NCBI GenBank assembly: GCA_902518075.1
Contig: CABYEX010000051.1
Coordinates: 1-6,252, forward strand
Length of the DNA stretch: 6,252 bases
Direction: 5' to 3'
Source: Halieaceae bacterium
GTDB lineage: Bacteria > Pseudomonadota > Gammaproteobacteria > Pseudomonadales > Halieaceae
Shown: positions 5,220 to 6,252 of the stretch, in pieces
How positions within the stretch are numbered: position 1 is the stretch's first letter
Layout: each line of letters begins with the position of its first letter
Made by a program: the position numbers and the translations under genes
Notes under the pieces: generated by a model
What the model saw: the letters and a program-made list of their open reading frames with translations, nothing else
Databases searched by the model: none
Told to the model about the DNA's origin: nothing

Positions 5220-6252
5220 TCAGTCGCGGGGTGTCCGCATGGTCACGAATTCCTCCGCTGCTGTGGGATGAATACCCACGGTGCGATCAAAGTCGGCTTT
5301 TGTGGCACCCATTTTGAGTGCAATACCGAGTCCCTGGCAGATCTCGCCGGCGTCAGCTCCCGCCATGTGGGCTCCCAGCACGCGATCAGAGTCGGCATCG
5401 ACCACCAGCTTCATCATGGTGCGCTTTTCACTGCCGCTCACAGTATGTTTGAGCGGTCGGAAGGTGGACTCGAAAATGGTCACCTGATGTCCTGCAGCCA
5501 CTGCCTCCTCTTCGGTGAGCCCCACTGTGCCGATGGGCGGCTGGCTGAACACCGCGGTCGGGATGGCGCGGTAATCCACGGTCTGGGCCTGACCACCAAA
5601 CTGGGTTTGCGCAAAGGCCATCGCCTCGCTAATGGCCACTGGCGTCAGTTCCCAGCCACCCGTCATATCGCCCAGCGCGTAGATGCTGGGTTCTGCGGTT
5701 TGAAACGCATTATCGACCTCAATATAGCCGGCCTCGGTGAGTGTCACCTGGGTATGCTCGAGTCCCAGCTGCGCAATATTTGGTCTGCGACCAGTCGCGC
5801 ACAGCACGGTATCGAAGGGCTCGTCACCGTCTGAGAGGTGGGCGAGTATGCCACCGGATTGGGACTCTAGCGCCATGACATGGTGATTGAAGCGCAAGTC
5901 CACGCCGGCTTTGCGCATTTCTTCGGCTAGAAATCGGCGAATGTCGTGATCGAAACCGCGGAGAAACAGTTCGTCGCGATAGCTTTGGACGACGCTGGCA
6001 CCCAGGTCCGAAAAGATGCTGGCGAATTCGGTGGCGATGTAGCCACCACCCACGATAAGTAGCCGCTCGGGAAAGCGCTCTATATCAAAAATGTCGTTAG
6101 AGGTTAGCGCCAGCTCGATGCCTGGGATCTCTGGCATGGCGGGCCAGGTCCCAGTAGCGAGCAGAATCTTCTCGGCGTGGTAGCGGGATTCTCCCACCAC
6201 AACCTCTTGCGGCCCCGCGAGCGCACCGTGACCCTCAATAATATCCACCCCG
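5220..6252 (-). CDS. gor: Glutathione reductase, partial (C-terminal three quarters)
   Basis: Glutathione-disulfide reductase, a cytoplasmic FAD flavoenzyme that uses NADPH to reduce GSSG. The frame is open to the right edge, so the N-terminus, with the FAD-binding motif and redox-active CxxxxC, lies outside the window. About 343 of an expected 450 residues are visible. Counting from 6248: LLATGTWP at 29-36, the NADPH-binding fold IVGGGYIATEFASIF at 65-79, then YRDELFLRGFD at 90-100 with arginines placed to read the NADPH 2'-phosphate. ATGRRPN lies at 151-157 and the FAD-contacting YALGDMTG at 190-197. The dimerisation domain contains FRPLKHTVSGSEKRTMMKL (263-281) and ends with the active-site VGIHPTAAEEFVTM (324-337). 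The last two motifs distinguish glutathione reductase from dihydrolipoamide and mercuric reductases. The Cys pair cannot be checked here. It is the first visible gene of the minus-strand operon, 2 bases ahead of the TSUP gene. Confidence 0.94.
   Translation of the reverse strand, partial: GVDIIEGHGALAGPQEVVVGESRYHAEKILLATGTWPAMPEIPGIELALTSNDIFDIERFPERLLIVGGGYIATEFASIFSDLGASVVQSYRDELFLRGFDHDIRRFLAEEMRKAGVDLRFNHHVMALESQSGGILAHLSDGDEPFDTVLCATGRRPNIAQLGLEHTQVTLTEAGYIEVDNAFQTAEPSIYALGDMTGGWELTPVAISEAMAFAQTQFGGQAQTVDYRAIPTAVFSQPPIGTVGLTEEEAVAAGHQVTIFESTFRPLKHTVSGSEKRTMMKLVVDADSDRVLGAHMAGADAGEICQGLGIALKMGATKADFDRTVGIHPTAAEEFVTMRTPRD

Noticed and set aside
5205..5834. Long open frame on the plus strand opposite glutathione reductase
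   Set aside because: It lies entirely antisense to a well-supported enzyme gene, and its composition (many His, Arg and Cys) is typical of a shadow frame.
1..6252. CRISPR arrays, tRNA or rRNA genes, insertion sequences, toxin-antitoxin or phage-defence genes
   Set aside because: I saw no direct repeats with regular spacing, no clover-leaf candidates, no transposase or integrase frames and no terminal inverted repeats; nearly all the DNA is taken up by ordinary genes.

Overview
The window is compact bacterial chromosomal DNA: eight genes in 6.25 kb, mostly overlapping or a few bases apart, with no sign of mobile DNA. A FliS-type flagellar chaperone with a sigma-28 promoter, a UbiX very like the E. 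coli protein, and a proteobacterial-type glutathione reductase point to a motile, respiring gammaproteobacterium. A marine oligotroph-type lineage is possible, but that is inference from overall feel and not from a diagnostic marker.

Layout. (1) 5-418, minus strand: fliS, read leftwards from a near-consensus FliA (sigma-28) promoter at 455-481. Another ATG lies directly after its stop, so a further gene probably continues off the left edge. (2) 437-620: divergent intergenic region holding that promoter, an intrinsic terminator reading rightwards that has no gene in front of it, and a small hairpin just before the next ribosome binding site. (3) 621-1007, plus: a small exported protein of unknown function. 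(4) 1080-3852, plus: a three-gene unit of ubiX (flavin prenyltransferase), an MFS drug/H+ antiporter-like transporter, and a GRHPR-type 2-hydroxyacid dehydrogenase. Both junctions are 4-base GTGA overlaps, so the three are probably translationally coupled. (5) 3842-6252, minus: a three-gene unit read leftwards from the right edge, namely glutathione reductase (5' end outside the window), a TauE/SafE (TSUP) anion-permease-like membrane protein, and a DUF4136-like lipoprotein. The two operons converge and their last genes overlap by 11 bases.

How the genes may work together. The gor-TSUP-lipoprotein unit could join thiol redox balance to export of a sulfur anion, but only gene adjacency supports this. 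In the plus-strand operon, UbiX makes the prenylated FMN cofactor used by UbiD-type decarboxylases. No ubiD is present here, so the link to the transporter and dehydrogenase is unexplained. The clearest unusual points are the sigma-28 promoter driving an isolated fliS, the unassigned terminator, and the start of the lipoprotein gene, where a strong Shine-Dalgarno sequence sits in front of an ATT codon. I found no CRISPR array, tRNA, rRNA, IS element or recognisable defence system.
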